DNA of 64,000 nucleotides from NCBI RefSeq assembly GCF_002959895.1, contig NZ_PPDD01000014.1:62001-126000 (forward strand), given 5' to 3'. Positions 45,158-53,544 of the stretch are shown in pieces. The translations under genes were made by a program, and so were the position numbers. Below the pieces are notes generated by a model, which was given only the letters and a program-made list of their open reading frames with translations, ran no database searches and was not told where the DNA came from. This DNA is from Veillonella infantium. GTDB lineage: Bacteria; Bacillota; Negativicutes; Veillonellales; Veillonellaceae. The stretch's first letter is position 1. Every line of letters starts with the position of its first letter.

Positions 45158-46107
45158 TGAGTGAACGCGATTTAAATAACACCGTTACGCCTAATCCAAA
45201 GCTTGCTGTAGATTATTGCGGGATTAAGATGAAAAATCCTATTATCGCTGCGTCTGGTACCTTTGGTAATGGTCCTGAGTATGCTGGTTATTTAGACCTT
45301 AGTAATGAAGTAGGTGCTATTTCTGTAAAAGGATTAACTCCTAAAGGTCGTCATGGTAATCCCGGCACTCGTATTGCAGAAACACCATCTGGTGTATTAA
45401 ACTGTATTGGACTTGAAAATCCAGGGGCAGAACATTTTGTGACAGATATTTTGCCGGAACTCAAGAAATACGATGTACCATTATTAGCTAATATGTCTGC
45501 AGGCACAATTGATGAATTTGCGTGGATGGCAGAGACTTTATCCGTAGATGGTATTGCAGGCCTAGAGGTTAACGTATCTTGTCCAAATGTAGAATGTGAA
45601 GGCATGGCTTTTGGTATAGATCCAAAGGTAGTAGAACAGGTAACAAAATCGGTTCGTAAAGTAACAGATAAGCCCGTTATTGTAAAACTTTCACCAAATG
45701 TTACGGATATTGTGGAAATCGCAAAGGCTGTAGAAGCTGGTGGCGGTGATGGGGTCAGTCTCATTAATACCATTCTTGGTATGGCTATCGATATCCATCG
45801 TCGTAAACCTGTATTGGGTAATATTTATGGTGGTTTATCTGGGCCAGCTGTTAAACCGGTTGCACTTCGCATGGTGCACCAAGTGTATAAAGGGGTCAAC
45901 ATTCCTATTATGGGCCTTGGTGGCATTATGACAGGCACTGATGCTATTGAATTTATGATGGCTGGTGCACAAGCAGTCCAAGTTGGGGTTGCTACAATGG
46001 TAGATCCAACGGCGATTTCTCGTATTGCTCGTGAAATGGGCGATTATGTGGAACAATATAATCTAAACAATATTACTGATATAGTAGGTGCTGTACATCA
46101 AGGGTAG
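45157..46107 (+). CDS. pyrD: Dihydroorotate dehydrogenase, class 1B
   Basis: FMN-binding catalytic subunit that oxidises dihydroorotate to orotate. The 316-residue TIM barrel has PIIAASGTFGNGPEY, GLEVNVSCPNVECEG with the class 1 catalytic Cys, VKLSPNVTDI and IMGLGGIMTGTDAIEFMMAGA. The pyrK neighbour supports the heterotetrameric NAD-dependent class 1B. It is the last gene of the operon; pyrE and pyrF are not present here. Confidence 0.96.
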   Translation: MSERDLNNTVTPNPKLAVDYCGIKMKNPIIAASGTFGNGPEYAGYLDLSNEVGAISVKGLTPKGRHGNPGTRIAETPSGVLNCIGLENPGAEHFVTDILPELKKYDVPLLANMSAGTIDEFAWMAETLSVDGIAGLEVNVSCPNVECEGMAFGIDPKVVEQVTKSVRKVTDKPVIVKLSPNVTDIVEIAKAVEAGGGDGVSLINTILGMAIDIHRRKPVLGNIYGGLSGPAVKPVALRMVHQVYKGVNIPIMGLGGIMTGTDAIEFMMAGAQAVQVGVATMVDPTAISRIAREMGDYVEQYNLNNITDIVGAVHQG

Positions 46108-46189
46108 TAATAGTTTGTATCTAGTAAATGTAACGACTAAAAGTTTACTTGTGCAGCTTAGATGGCTTACCATACATATTAAGATGATA

Positions 46190-46228
46190 AAGAAAAGACC
46201 TAGTACATAATGTACTAGGTCTTTTCTT
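46190..46228. terminator. Bidirectional terminator between pyrD and the LysR gene
   Basis: An 18-bp perfect stem (46190-46207 with 46211-46228) with a 3-nt loop and A-rich/T-rich flanks lies between two convergent genes, so it can serve both strands. Confidence 0.9.
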
Positions 46229-46314
46229 ATGTATTGTATTGGTATATAACATAGGGTAGGTACCAATCGTGGAAACTGTTGATATCATAATAGTAATCAT
46301 ATGTAGAACTTTAA

Positions 46315-47205
46315 TTATACATATGCTTTATAGAAATCAATAAATTGCTGTGCTACCGGAGATAAAGCATGTCCTTTGAGGGTAATAAATGCTTTTTTGA
46401 AATCTCCAGAGAATTCTGGTAATTTAATGCGGGCCATTTTACGATGGTTAATAAGCTCTTTACCATCCATAGGTACTAAAGAGACAGTTCTACCAGAAGA
46501 TGCCCATTCGATGGCAGAACTCTTAGTTGTAGTGATAGCAACGGCATTGAGTTGATCCATATCTGTCAGGCTAGATTGCATAATCATTCGCACAGAACCG
46601 CCGGAGAGGGATAATGGGCATTTTTTTATATCATCCCAAGTGATTGTATCATGTTCACGGTCTATCCAGAATACATCACGACGGAAGATAGCATATAAGT
46701 GTTCTTCTTGTGTGAGAAGAATATCAAATTTGTCAGTGTCTACCATTTGGATGTTGGCAATTCCTAGCTCAGCATTGCCATTAATCAGTTGATTAACCAC
46801 ATTCGTCATCAGTCCTTCATAGATTTCAAAGTGAACTGATGGATATTTCATGGAAAAGGCTGGTAAATATTGTTGTACGATTGGTGTGGAACGAGATGCA
46901 GAGGTAGCGATTCTCAACGTACCTTCAATGCGTGAATTTAACTGATGTACCGCATTATACGTAGATTCTTCAATAGAACATAGTTGTTGGGCTTTTTCGT
47001 AGAAGATTTTACCTGCATCAGTAAGTTGTAAGTTCGATCCTCGTTGACCGCGCTTGATATTGATGAGTTGAGCCCCAAATTCAGCTTCTAAGTATTTTAA
47101 TTGTTTACTTAAAGCTGGTTGTGTAATATGAAGAATCTCTGCGGCCTGTGTCATATTGCCCGTTTGAACGAGGGTAATAAAATTGTGGTAGTAAGATGTA
47201 TCCAT
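46315..47205 (-). CDS. LysR-family transcriptional regulator
   Basis: A 296-residue LysR-type regulator: N-terminal winged HTH (about 1-60, NMTQAAEILHITQPALSKQLKYLE) and a periplasmic-binding-like effector domain (about 90-295). The effector is not predictable. A GGGAGA site precedes the ATG at 47205 on the minus strand. It is transcribed away from the small gene at 47401, across a ~195-nt spacer, and LysR regulators often control such a divergent neighbour; that link is inference. Confidence 0.9.
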   Translation of the reverse strand: MDTSYYHNFITLVQTGNMTQAAEILHITQPALSKQLKYLEAEFGAQLINIKRGQRGSNLQLTDAGKIFYEKAQQLCSIEESTYNAVHQLNSRIEGTLRIATSASRSTPIVQQYLPAFSMKYPSVHFEIYEGLMTNVVNQLINGNAELGIANIQMVDTDKFDILLTQEEHLYAIFRRDVFWIDREHDTITWDDIKKCPLSLSGGSVRMIMQSSLTDMDQLNAVAITTTKSSAIEWASSGRTVSLVPMDGKELINHRKMARIKLPEFSGDFKKAFITLKGHALSPVAQQFIDFYKAYV

Positions 47206-47367
47206 AGAATCTCCCTATTATACACAAAATAAGATAAATAAAATTTATAACGAACTAAGTAATAGTAATTTCACATTTAATAAAATGGTATATATACTAT
47301 AGTTATCAAGGAAAGAGAAAGAATAATGTGTTTAAAATAAACTTTCTATCCTTATCACAAATTTTTA

Positions 47368-47373
47368 TATAAT
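47368..47373 (+). promoter_or_regulatory. -10 element before the 62-residue gene
   Basis: TATAAT at 47368-47373 with no good -35 in place. It would start transcription near 47380, which favours ATG 47401 over the in-frame GTG 47377 as the start of the small gene. Confidence 0.45.
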
Positions 47374-47400
47374 ATAGTGATTAAGAAAGTAGGTACTATC

Positions 47401-47589
47401 ATGGGCGTAGTAAAAAGAACATTAAGTAAAGCAATTCGTAACTGGGAAGCACGTAGATTAATGACTGCACATAATACAGGTCTTAGCCGTAAAAAACAAC
47501 TAGAACGCGTATGGCCTCATCCATTGACTAATGAAAAACGTCACGAACTAAGTCAAGGCATAAGTGGATTAGTCCATAGTGATAACTAA
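47401..47589 (+). CDS. Small basic hypothetical protein (62 aa)
   Basis: I do not recognise this protein. It is 62 residues, strongly basic in its first two thirds (many Lys/Arg, for example VKRTLSKAIRNWEARR and SRKKQLERVW), predicted mostly helical, with no signal peptide or membrane helix. The ORF is real-looking: it has a TATAAT upstream, codon use like its neighbours, and sits divergent from a LysR gene. The ribosome site is weak (TAGGT). It could be a small nucleic-acid-binding or ribosome-associated protein, but nothing in the sequence proves that. Confidence 0.5.
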   Translation: MGVVKRTLSKAIRNWEARRLMTAHNTGLSRKKQLERVWPHPLTNEKRHELSQGISGLVHSDN

Positions 47590-47610
47590 TTAATGTGCGT
47601 GTCAGTAAGA

Positions 47611-48264
47611 TTATTGTTCTAGCGATAGCACCACTTCAATAGAATCTAATATAGTACAAGTAGCAGCTCCATGACTCATGTCTTGGAGCTCTTTTTGTAT
47701 GCGTTCTACATCAGTAGGAGGTACTAAAATAGTAATATCTACATGTTCGTCAAAACTTGCTTCATAATGTAGTTTTTGATCTTGCACATATCTTTCTATA
47801 GCTCCATACATGGAATAATCGATGGTAGCCTGCAACTGAGTTCGTGTTGTGTGTAGTTCTTTAGGAGCAAGACGTAAGGTTTCTGCAACGGAGTGTGAAT
47901 ATGCACGAATCAAACCACCTGCGCCTAGCTTAATACCTCCAAAATAGCGCGTTACTACGACGGCCACATTGGTAATACCTGTTTTTTTGAGTACTTCTAA
48001 CATAGGTTTACCGGCTGTACCAGATGGTTCACCATTGTCAGAAGAGCGTTGTTGCTCTTGTTTTGGTCCTAATGCAAAGGCTGTACAATTATGACGTGCA
48101 TCCCAAAATTCTTTGTTGATACGACCAATAAAAGTCTGCGCTTCCTCTTCCGTAGAACAAGGGCATACAGTTGTGATAAAACGTGACTTCTCAACAACAT
48201 ATTCATGGCGAAATTCCTTCGCTACCGAAGTAAATTCTACTGTAGGACTTATTGATTCAGACAT
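47611..48264 (-). CDS. yigZ: YigZ/IMPACT family protein
   Basis: A 217-residue UPF0029/IMPACT-family protein of unclear function, related to eukaryotic IMPACT which modulates Gcn2. The N-terminal UPF0029 domain (about 10-125) has KSRFITTVCPCSTEEEAQTF and SDNGEPSGTAGKPMLEVL; the C-terminal DUF1949 domain (about 140-205) has a ferredoxin-like fold. A GGAGG site precedes the ATG on the minus strand. It ends 21 nt from the convergent small gene. Confidence 0.9.
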   Translation of the reverse strand: MSESISPTVEFTSVAKEFRHEYVVEKSRFITTVCPCSTEEEAQTFIGRINKEFWDARHNCTAFALGPKQEQQRSSDNGEPSGTAGKPMLEVLKKTGITNVAVVVTRYFGGIKLGAGGLIRAYSHSVAETLRLAPKELHTTRTQLQATIDYSMYGAIERYVQDQKLHYEASFDEHVDITILVPPTDVERIQKELQDMSHGAATCTILDSIEVVLSLEQ

Positions 48265-48313
48265 ATATTCACCTCCTTTAGAATCAAAGTTTATGTTTAT
48301 TCATCATCACTTT

Positions 48314-48341
48314 ATTATAATCTATTTATGAATGTTGTGTA
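48314..48341 (-). promoter_or_regulatory. Probable yigZ promoter
   Basis: On the minus strand TATAAT (48319-48314) with TACACA (48341-48336) 16 nt upstream, 50 nt before the yigZ start codon. Confidence 0.5.
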
Positions 48342-48402
48342 TAGGTGGGGACATGTTAACTCCCCTATGAAAAAGGAATAGTCCTCTAGATTTAGTAGGA
48401 TA

Positions 48403-48430
48403 TTGACGTAATGATAATTTATGTTATTAT
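48403..48430 (+). promoter_or_regulatory. Probable copA promoter
   Basis: TTGACG (48403-48408), 16-nt spacer and TATTAT (48425-48430), the latter with an extended -10 TG (48422-48423). If used, the palindromic repeats at 48546-48620 lie within the 5' leader, about 110 nt downstream of the start site. Confidence 0.55.
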
Positions 48431-48545
48431 TGATTATAGACGCATGAATGAGTACTTATGTAATTGTTCATATATTAATAGATAGGTATTCAAATATTTA
48501 AATACTATTAATACTATTCTGTTAACGATGTTATGATATGTAACT

Positions 48546-48620
48546 ATAAGTTTCTAACTTATATGGATATATAAGTTTCTAACTTATATGGATATATAAG
48601 TTTCTAACTTATATAGATAT
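48546..48620. repeat. Three tandem 25-bp palindromic repeats upstream of copA
   Basis: Three head-to-tail copies of a 25-bp unit (48546-48570, 48571-48595, 48596-48620); the third differs by one base (TATGG to TATAG). Each contains the perfect inverted repeat ATAAGTTTCTAACTTAT (7-3-7). The junctions also form a longer inverted repeat (AACTTATAT-4-ATATAAGTT). Possible roles are an operator array for a dimeric regulator or alternative RNA hairpins in the leader. There are no unique spacers, so it is not a CRISPR array. Confidence 0.9.
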
Positions 48621-48663
48621 ATAGGAACATATATCTTTGAAGATTCTGGTAGAAAGAAGTGAT

Positions 48664-50841
48664 ATGATGAGCAAGAAGAAACAAGAGTTTGATATTACTG
48701 GTATGCACTGTGCTGCTTGTGTAAAGCGCGTTGAAAACGTTGTTTCTAAGATTGATGGCGTAGAAACTGTAAAGGTTAATCTACTCACTCGTAAGGGAAG
48801 CGTTGAATATAAAGACGGTTCTACTGTAGAACCACAACAAATTATCGATGTCATTACAAATATTGGTTTCGGTGCTGCAGAGGCAGATGAAACAAAACAA
48901 GAAATAGAAAAAGTAAATTTAAAGCCTCATATTATCCGATTAATAGTTGCAGCTTGTATGGCTGTGCCTATGATGGTGAATATGACGCTCCATCGATTCG
49001 GTATTGAAGCCTTGCCAGTATGGGTAGAGTTCATTCTTGCTACCATTGCTCAGTTCGGTCCGGGCCTTATGTTCTATAAGAGTGCGTGGAGTGCGGTGAA
49101 GAATGGTGCCCTTACCATGGATGTTCTCGTTGTAATGGGTACGACTGTTGCTTATCTATTCAGTATTTATAACTGGCAGTTCCATCCAGAACTTGGTCCT
49201 CATGGTATTTACTTTGAAACCTCTGCATGGCTCATTACATTCATCCTTCTTGGCAAACTCTTAGAAGAAATTGCTAAGGGGCGTACATCTGAGGCACTTC
49301 AAAAATTAATTGCCTTACAACCTGCAACGGCTCATGTGTTGCGCAATGGTGAGTTTGTAGATATTCCTACATCTAAGGTTGTAACTGGTGATATCTTACA
49401 AGTTCGGGCCGGTGAAAAAATTCCAGTAGATGGTACTATTACTGAAGGTTATTCTACTGTAGACGAAGCTATGCTTACCGGTGAAAGCTTGCCTGTAGAA
49501 AAACAAGTAGGATCCGAGGTAATTGGGGCGACTATTAACTTGAGTGGTGCTTTCACGATGGAAGCGAAACGCATTGGGTCCGATACAATGCTATCTCAAA
49601 TCATCAAGGTTGTAGAAGAGGCACAAACCTCTAAAGCAAGTATTCAACGTATTGCAGATATCGTTGCTCAATATTTTGTGCCTACCGTTATTGGTCTCGC
49701 TATATTGACTGGTCTTGTATGGTATTTTATTGTAGGCGATTCTGTTAATGTAGCTCTCATTAATGCTACAGCAGTGCTTGTTATCGCTTGTCCTTGTGCC
49801 CTTGGTCTCGCTACACCAACATCTATTATGGTAGGCTCTGGCTTAGGTGCGGAGCATGGTGTTCTCATCAAGAGTGCGGAATATCTTGAAAAAGCTGGTA
49901 AACTCGATGCTATCGTTATGGATAAAACTGGCACTCTTACACAAGGTGTTCTCGATGTAACGGCTTTCAAAAATTATAATGGTGATGAAAGCACAAATAT
50001 GTCTATTATGATGGCTCTTGAAAGTGGCACATCTCATCCGATTGCAAAGGCTATGGTCTACTATGGTGAAGATCATGGTTATAAAGGTAAAGGTGTAGAA
50101 CTTGAAAGCTTTGGTGATGTACCTGGTAAAGGTTTGCAAGGGGCATACCAAGGCGTATCTGTACAACTTGGTCATAGCCGTTGGATGTCTGAATTAGGTT
50201 ACGATTTAAGTGCAGTTCAAGACGATATTCTTCGTTTTGAAGAACAAGGTGCTTCCGTATCTGTTCTCGCTGTAGATGGTGTCATCAGTGCATTATGGGC
50301 TGTAGAGGATGAATTGCGTCCAGAAACTATTGAGGTGGTAAAAGAATTACAGTCTCAAGGTATCGATGTGTGGATGCTTACCGGTGATAATCGACGTACG
50401 GCTCAATATATTGCTAAACAAGCAGGTATTACTCACGTTATTGCAGAAGTCTTGCCTCAAGATAAGGCTAGCAAGGTAAAAGAGTTACAAGATAAAGGTC
50501 TCGTAGTGGGCATGGTTGGTGATGGTATCAATGATGCACCAGCTCTTGTAACTGCAGATATTGGTTTTGCTATCGGTAGTGGTACAGATATTGCCGTAGA
50601 GGCAGCAGATATCGTTCTTGTAAGAAATGATTTACACACACTAGTACAAGCAGTACGCCTCAGTCGTAAGACTATGACTAATATTAAACAAAATCTATTC
50701 TGGGCATTGATCTTTAACTGCATTGGTATTCCATTGGCTGCTATCGGTGCATTAAATCCTATGATTGCAGGTACAGCAATGGCATTTAGCTCTGTAACAG
50801 TTGTAGGTAACTCCCTTCGCTTGAAACGAGCTAAGATTTAA
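48664..50841 (+). CDS. copA: Copper-exporting P1B-type ATPase
   Basis: Cu(I) efflux pump of the inner membrane. The 725-residue protein has one N-terminal heavy-metal domain with GMHCAAC (C16, C19), about eight membrane helices and the actuator TGES. The transport site is CPC in [15 protein letters not shown]. It also has the phosphorylation site DKTGTLTQ, the P1B His-Pro pair in GTSHPIAKA, and [13 protein letters not shown] conserved Asn (FNCIGIP) and [13 protein letters not shown] near the end fit the Cu+ subclass. The two ATGs at 48664/48667 follow a weak AAGAAGTG site; an in-frame TTG upstream is rejected. Three palindromic repeats lie just upstream. Confidence 0.92.
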   Translation: MMSKKKQEFDITGMHCAACVKRVENVVSKIDGVETVKVNLLTRKGSVEYKDGSTVEPQQIIDVITNIGFGAAEADETKQEIEKVNLKPHIIRLIVAACMAVPMMVNMTLHRFGIEALPVWVEFILATIAQFGPGLMFYKSAWSAVKNGALTMDVLVVMGTTVAYLFSIYNWQFHPELGPHGIYFETSAWLITFILLGKLLEEIAKGRTSEALQKLIALQPATAHVLRNGEFVDIPTSKVVTGDILQVRAGEKIPVDGTITEGYSTVDEAMLTGESLPVEKQVGSEVIGATINLSGAFTMEAKRIGSDTMLSQIIKVVEEAQTSKASIQRIADIVAQYFVPTVIGLAILTGLVWYFIVGDSVNVALINATAVLVIACPCALGLATPTSIMVGSGLGAEHGVLIKSAEYLEKAGKLDAIVMDKTGTLTQGVLDVTAFKNYNGDESTNMSIMMALESGTSHPIAKAMVYYGEDHGYKGKGVELESFGDVPGKGLQGAYQGVSVQLGHSRWMSELGYDLSAVQDDILRFEEQGASVSVLAVDGVISALWAVEDELRPETIEVVKELQSQGIDVWMLTGDNRRTAQYIAKQAGITHVIAEVLPQDKASKVKELQDKGLVVGMVGDGINDAPALVTADIGFAIGSGTDIAVEAADIVLVRNDLHTLVQAVRLSRKTMTNIKQNLFWALIFNCIGIPLAAIGALNPMIAGTAMAFSSVTVVGNSLRLKRAKI

Positions 50842-50900
50842 TTTAACTTGTATCGTATAACATATAAGATATAATAATTGATAGCGTTGATTAAAGTTTA

Positions 50901-50937
50901 TAAAGCACCTATACCATGGTATAGGTGCTTTATTTTA
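50901..50937 (+). terminator. Terminator after copA
   Basis: A 14-bp perfect stem (50901-50914 with 50919-50932), CATG loop, then TATTTT. Confidence 0.88.
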
Positions 50938-50993
50938 AATCTGACTATATATTTAAATCCTATGAAATTAGTGTTTTTAGACTGAGTGAGATT

Positions 50994-51002
50994 TGTTATA
51001 CT
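50994..51002 (+). promoter_or_regulatory. Extended -10 promoter of the ECF S-component gene
   Basis: TGTTATACT fits an extended -10; the -35 region is only T-rich. About 38 nt before the start codon. No riboswitch-like structure is visible in the short leader. Confidence 0.5.
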
Positions 51003-51039
51003 AAATATAGTTATTCAGCTAAAAGAGAGGAGCTAGATT

Positions 51040-51567
51040 ATGAAATTAAAGACGCGCGATATTGTATATATTGGATTTATTGCTGCCTTATGTGCAGTAG
51101 CAACAACGATTCGCATTGAAATACCAGGTGGGGCCATGGTTCACTTAGGATCTGCTGCATTATTTACGTCATCCATTCTTTTTGGCGGTTTATATGGTGG
51201 TTTAGGTGCGGCTATTGGTTCTGCATTATTTGACCTCTTTGGTGGACATACGCAATACATTGTATTCTCTTTCTTCATTAAAGGTATTGCAGGCCTTATT
51301 GTGGGCGGTATGACAGCAGGCTATTTGCCACCATCCATTACAAAGCCCACAGCATCCTTTACACGCATTTTGATTGCTCTTATTATTGGTACAATTTGGA
51401 CTGCATTTGGCTATTTCTTAGCATGGTGGTTTGTTCTTGAAAGTGCAGCCGTAGCAGCTAGCAAAATTCAATACTCCTTGATTACAAGTGCTGCAGGTAT
51501 TGTGGTGGCTATTATATTGACACCAAAACTACAAAAGGTAGTACGTAGATTATTTACAAAGAACTAA
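51040..51567 (+). CDS. ECF-transporter S component (substrate unknown)
   Basis: A 175-residue membrane protein with about five or six helices and the layout of energy-coupling-factor S components: short cationic N-terminus (MKLKTRDIVYIGFIAALCAV), a GGAMVHLGSAALFTSSILFG segment and a GGLYGGLGAAIGSALFDLFGG Gly-rich helix. It looks like the PF07155-type family that includes riboflavin transporters, but the vitamin cannot be assigned. No ATPase or T component lies nearby, so it would share a module encoded elsewhere. GAGAGG precedes the ATG. Confidence 0.8.
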   Translation: MKLKTRDIVYIGFIAALCAVATTIRIEIPGGAMVHLGSAALFTSSILFGGLYGGLGAAIGSALFDLFGGHTQYIVFSFFIKGIAGLIVGGMTAGYLPPSITKPTASFTRILIALIIGTIWTAFGYFLAWWFVLESAAVAASKIQYSLITSAAGIVVAIILTPKLQKVVRRLFTKN

Positions 51568-51605
51568 ATATATTAATTAATAATTCAAAATTAATCATTA
51601 GGCAT

Positions 51606-51661
51606 AAATAAAAGAGTCTCCCATAACTTATGTATTCCAGTTAAGGGAGACTCTTTTATTT
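51606..51661. terminator. Bidirectional terminator between the ECF and RclA-like genes
   Basis: A 17-bp perfect stem (51606-51622 with 51645-51661) with an inner TAACT/AGTTA pairing, between convergent genes and flanked by A- and T-rich sequence. Confidence 0.88.
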
Positions 51662-51693
51662 ATTATATTAGATTATGTAGTTACTATTCTTAC

Positions 51694-53019
51694 CTAGAAA
51701 TTACAGAGATCATTTAAATTTTCTGCCATGGTAGGGTGTGTAAAGATTTGGTTTTTAAAATATGTATATGGAATGTTGTTATCCATAGCCATTTTTATGA
51801 GGTTAATCAACTCTTCAGCACCTTGAGAATAAAGTGTAGCACCAAGGATTAAATCGTTATCTGCATTTACTACAATTTTAAAAGCACCTTTTAAATAGTC
51901 GTTTACATGAGCTCTTGGCATAGTAGCTACGAGCATTTCTTTAGTTTTAACTGTATATCCTTTGTTGATAGCATCTTCTTCTGTAAGACCAACACGAGCG
52001 AGTGGAGGTGTTAAGAATGTTGTGTAAGGAATATTTTTGCGATCTTTTAATGTGTATTGGCCATTACCTGTAAGAGCACTAAATACAATGCGGAAGTCAT
52101 CGAGAGAAATGTAGGTAAATTGAGGACCACCGTTTACATCGCCTACTGCATATACGCCAGAAACGGAGCTTTCACACGTATCATTCACTACGATAGCACC
52201 ACGTTCGTTAGTAGTGATATCTGTATGTTCTAAACCGATGTTAGCTGTATTTGGTTTGCGACCTGTAGCATATAGAACAGCATCAAACGTATAGTTTTGA
52301 CCATTTGCAGTAATAACAGGTTTATTGCCATCATTAGATACAGAGTTTAATGTTACATCGTTAAGAATAGTAATACCTTGCTCAGTCAAGTACTCGTTAG
52401 CTAATTCTTGTACGATTGGTTCCTCCCGTTTTAAGATGCCAGATTCAATATTAAATACTGTTACCTTTGTACCTAGTTTAGCGTATAAGCTAGCAAATTC
52501 AAGGCCGATAGGACCAGCACCGATAACGCCTAGTGTACTTGGTTGAGGCAATAATTGTTGAATTTCTGTGCTATTATAGAAACCTGTTGCAGTATCGATA
52601 CCACTAATATTAGGTTTGATCGCTACAGCGCCAGTGTTAATAATGATAGTATCACTAGATAAAACTATTTTATCTTCTCCAGCTGTAACGGCGATTTCTT
52701 TATTACTAATGAATTCACCATGTCCAGTATATACATCGACATGTTCATTAGTGTCTAACATAGCGAAGTTTTTATTGCGTAAACGAGATGTAACTACCTC
52801 GCGTTGGTTTAATACTTGATCGTAAGATAAGCCTTTTGATGCGGCTATAATCATCGTTTTAGTTGGGATACATGCAATATTAATACATGTGCCACCATAC
52901 ATAAGTGGGTTTTCTTCGATCATAGCTACAGATTTGCCCATGGAGCCAAATTTAGCGGCTAATGTTTTACCGGCTTTGCCGAAACCTAGGACGATAAGGT
53001 CATAATGTTTGGTATTCAT
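51694..53019 (-). CDS. rclA: RclA-like flavoprotein disulfide reductase
   Basis: A 441-residue FAD/NAD(P)-dependent disulfide oxidoreductase. The redox-active CX4C is in MYGGTCINIACIPTKT (C45, C50), the FAD motif is VLGFGKAGKTLA, and the NAD(P) motif is LGVIGAGPIGLEFASLYAK. Stretches such as QFTYISLDDFRIV and QIFTHPTMAENLNDL closely resemble E. coli RclA, which protects against reactive chlorine species and reduces Cu(II) and hypothiocyanite. A dihydrolipoamide or mercuric reductase is less likely given these motifs. AGGAGG precedes the start. It stands alone, convergent to the ECF gene and two genes from copA. Confidence 0.82.
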   Translation of the reverse strand: MNTKHYDLIVLGFGKAGKTLAAKFGSMGKSVAMIEENPLMYGGTCINIACIPTKTMIIAASKGLSYDQVLNQREVVTSRLRNKNFAMLDTNEHVDVYTGHGEFISNKEIAVTAGEDKIVLSSDTIIINTGAVAIKPNISGIDTATGFYNSTEIQQLLPQPSTLGVIGAGPIGLEFASLYAKLGTKVTVFNIESGILKREEPIVQELANEYLTEQGITILNDVTLNSVSNDGNKPVITANGQNYTFDAVLYATGRKPNTANIGLEHTDITTNERGAIVVNDTCESSVSGVYAVGDVNGGPQFTYISLDDFRIVFSALTGNGQYTLKDRKNIPYTTFLTPPLARVGLTEEDAINKGYTVKTKEMLVATMPRAHVNDYLKGAFKIVVNADNDLILGATLYSQGAEELINLIKMAMDNNIPYTYFKNQIFTHPTMAENLNDLCNF

Positions 53020-53139
53020 AAAATACCTCCTATCTTTTATATTGAAAATATTAGATGTGTTTATTATAGCATATTACAATAGATATAAAAGTAAAATATG
53101 AAAATAATTCTCTATAATTTAGATGTTAAGTATTTCTAC

Positions 53140-53168
53140 TTGACACATCTTTTTTTATACTGTACCAT
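53140..53168 (+). promoter_or_regulatory. Promoter of the ylxM-ffh operon
   Basis: TTGACA (53140-53145), 17-nt spacer, TACCAT (53163-53168); 41 nt before the ylxM start. Confidence 0.7.
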
Positions 53169-53208
53169 ATGTAAAGTAATATGACTTGACAGTGATGGAG
53201 GTGGCGAA

Positions 53209-53544
53209 ATGGAAGAACGAGTACTTATCAGTTTGCTCTTAGATTTCTATGGGCCATTATTGACGGACAAGCAACGAATGTCCTTACAACTTCATCACGA
53301 AGATGATATGTCTCTTGGCGAGATCGCTGAGGAATTAGGCGTATCACGACAGGCTGTACACGATAACTTACAGCGTGCTCGACACATTTTAAATGATTAC
53401 GAATCAAAATTGCACTTGGTAGCACAATATGAACAACGTGAAGGTTTGCTTTCACAGTTGAAAGAGAACTTGCCTGAAGAGGTGTTAGCTGAAACCAAGG
53501 TACAAAAAGTATTGGCGCAAATGGAGGGATATTATGGCATTTGA
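53209..53544 (+). CDS. ylxM: YlxM family HTH protein (SRP-associated)
   Basis: A 111-residue helix-turn-helix protein (about 20-75, MSLGEIAEELGVSRQAVHDNLQRA), resembling region 4 of sigma factors. YlxM proteins are encoded before ffh in Firmicutes and interact with the signal recognition particle. GGAGGTGG precedes the ATG. It overlaps ffh by 11 nt, indicating coupled translation. Confidence 0.93.
   Translation: MEERVLISLLLDFYGPLLTDKQRMSLQLHHEDDMSLGEIAEELGVSRQAVHDNLQRARHILNDYESKLHLVAQYEQREGLLSQLKENLPEEVLAETKVQKVLAQMEGYYGI

Noticed and set aside
46108-46189. Possible short ORF or regulatory RNA after pyrD
   Set aside because: No ribosome site with a plausible ORF, and no structure other than the terminator that follows.
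48435-48445. Shared 11-mer TATAGACGCAT upstream of copA and at 57396-57406 upstream of the DUF4178-like gene
   Set aside because: An 11-nt match between two AT-rich intergenic regions is weak, with no shared flanks or position relative to promoter or start.
48546-48620. Tandem repeats as a CRISPR array
   Set aside because: The 25-bp units abut with no unique spacers and no cas genes are present.
53186-53191. Second TTGACA upstream of ylxM
   Set aside because: It lies 18 nt before the start codon, leaving no room for a -10 and a leader; the one at 53140 fits better.
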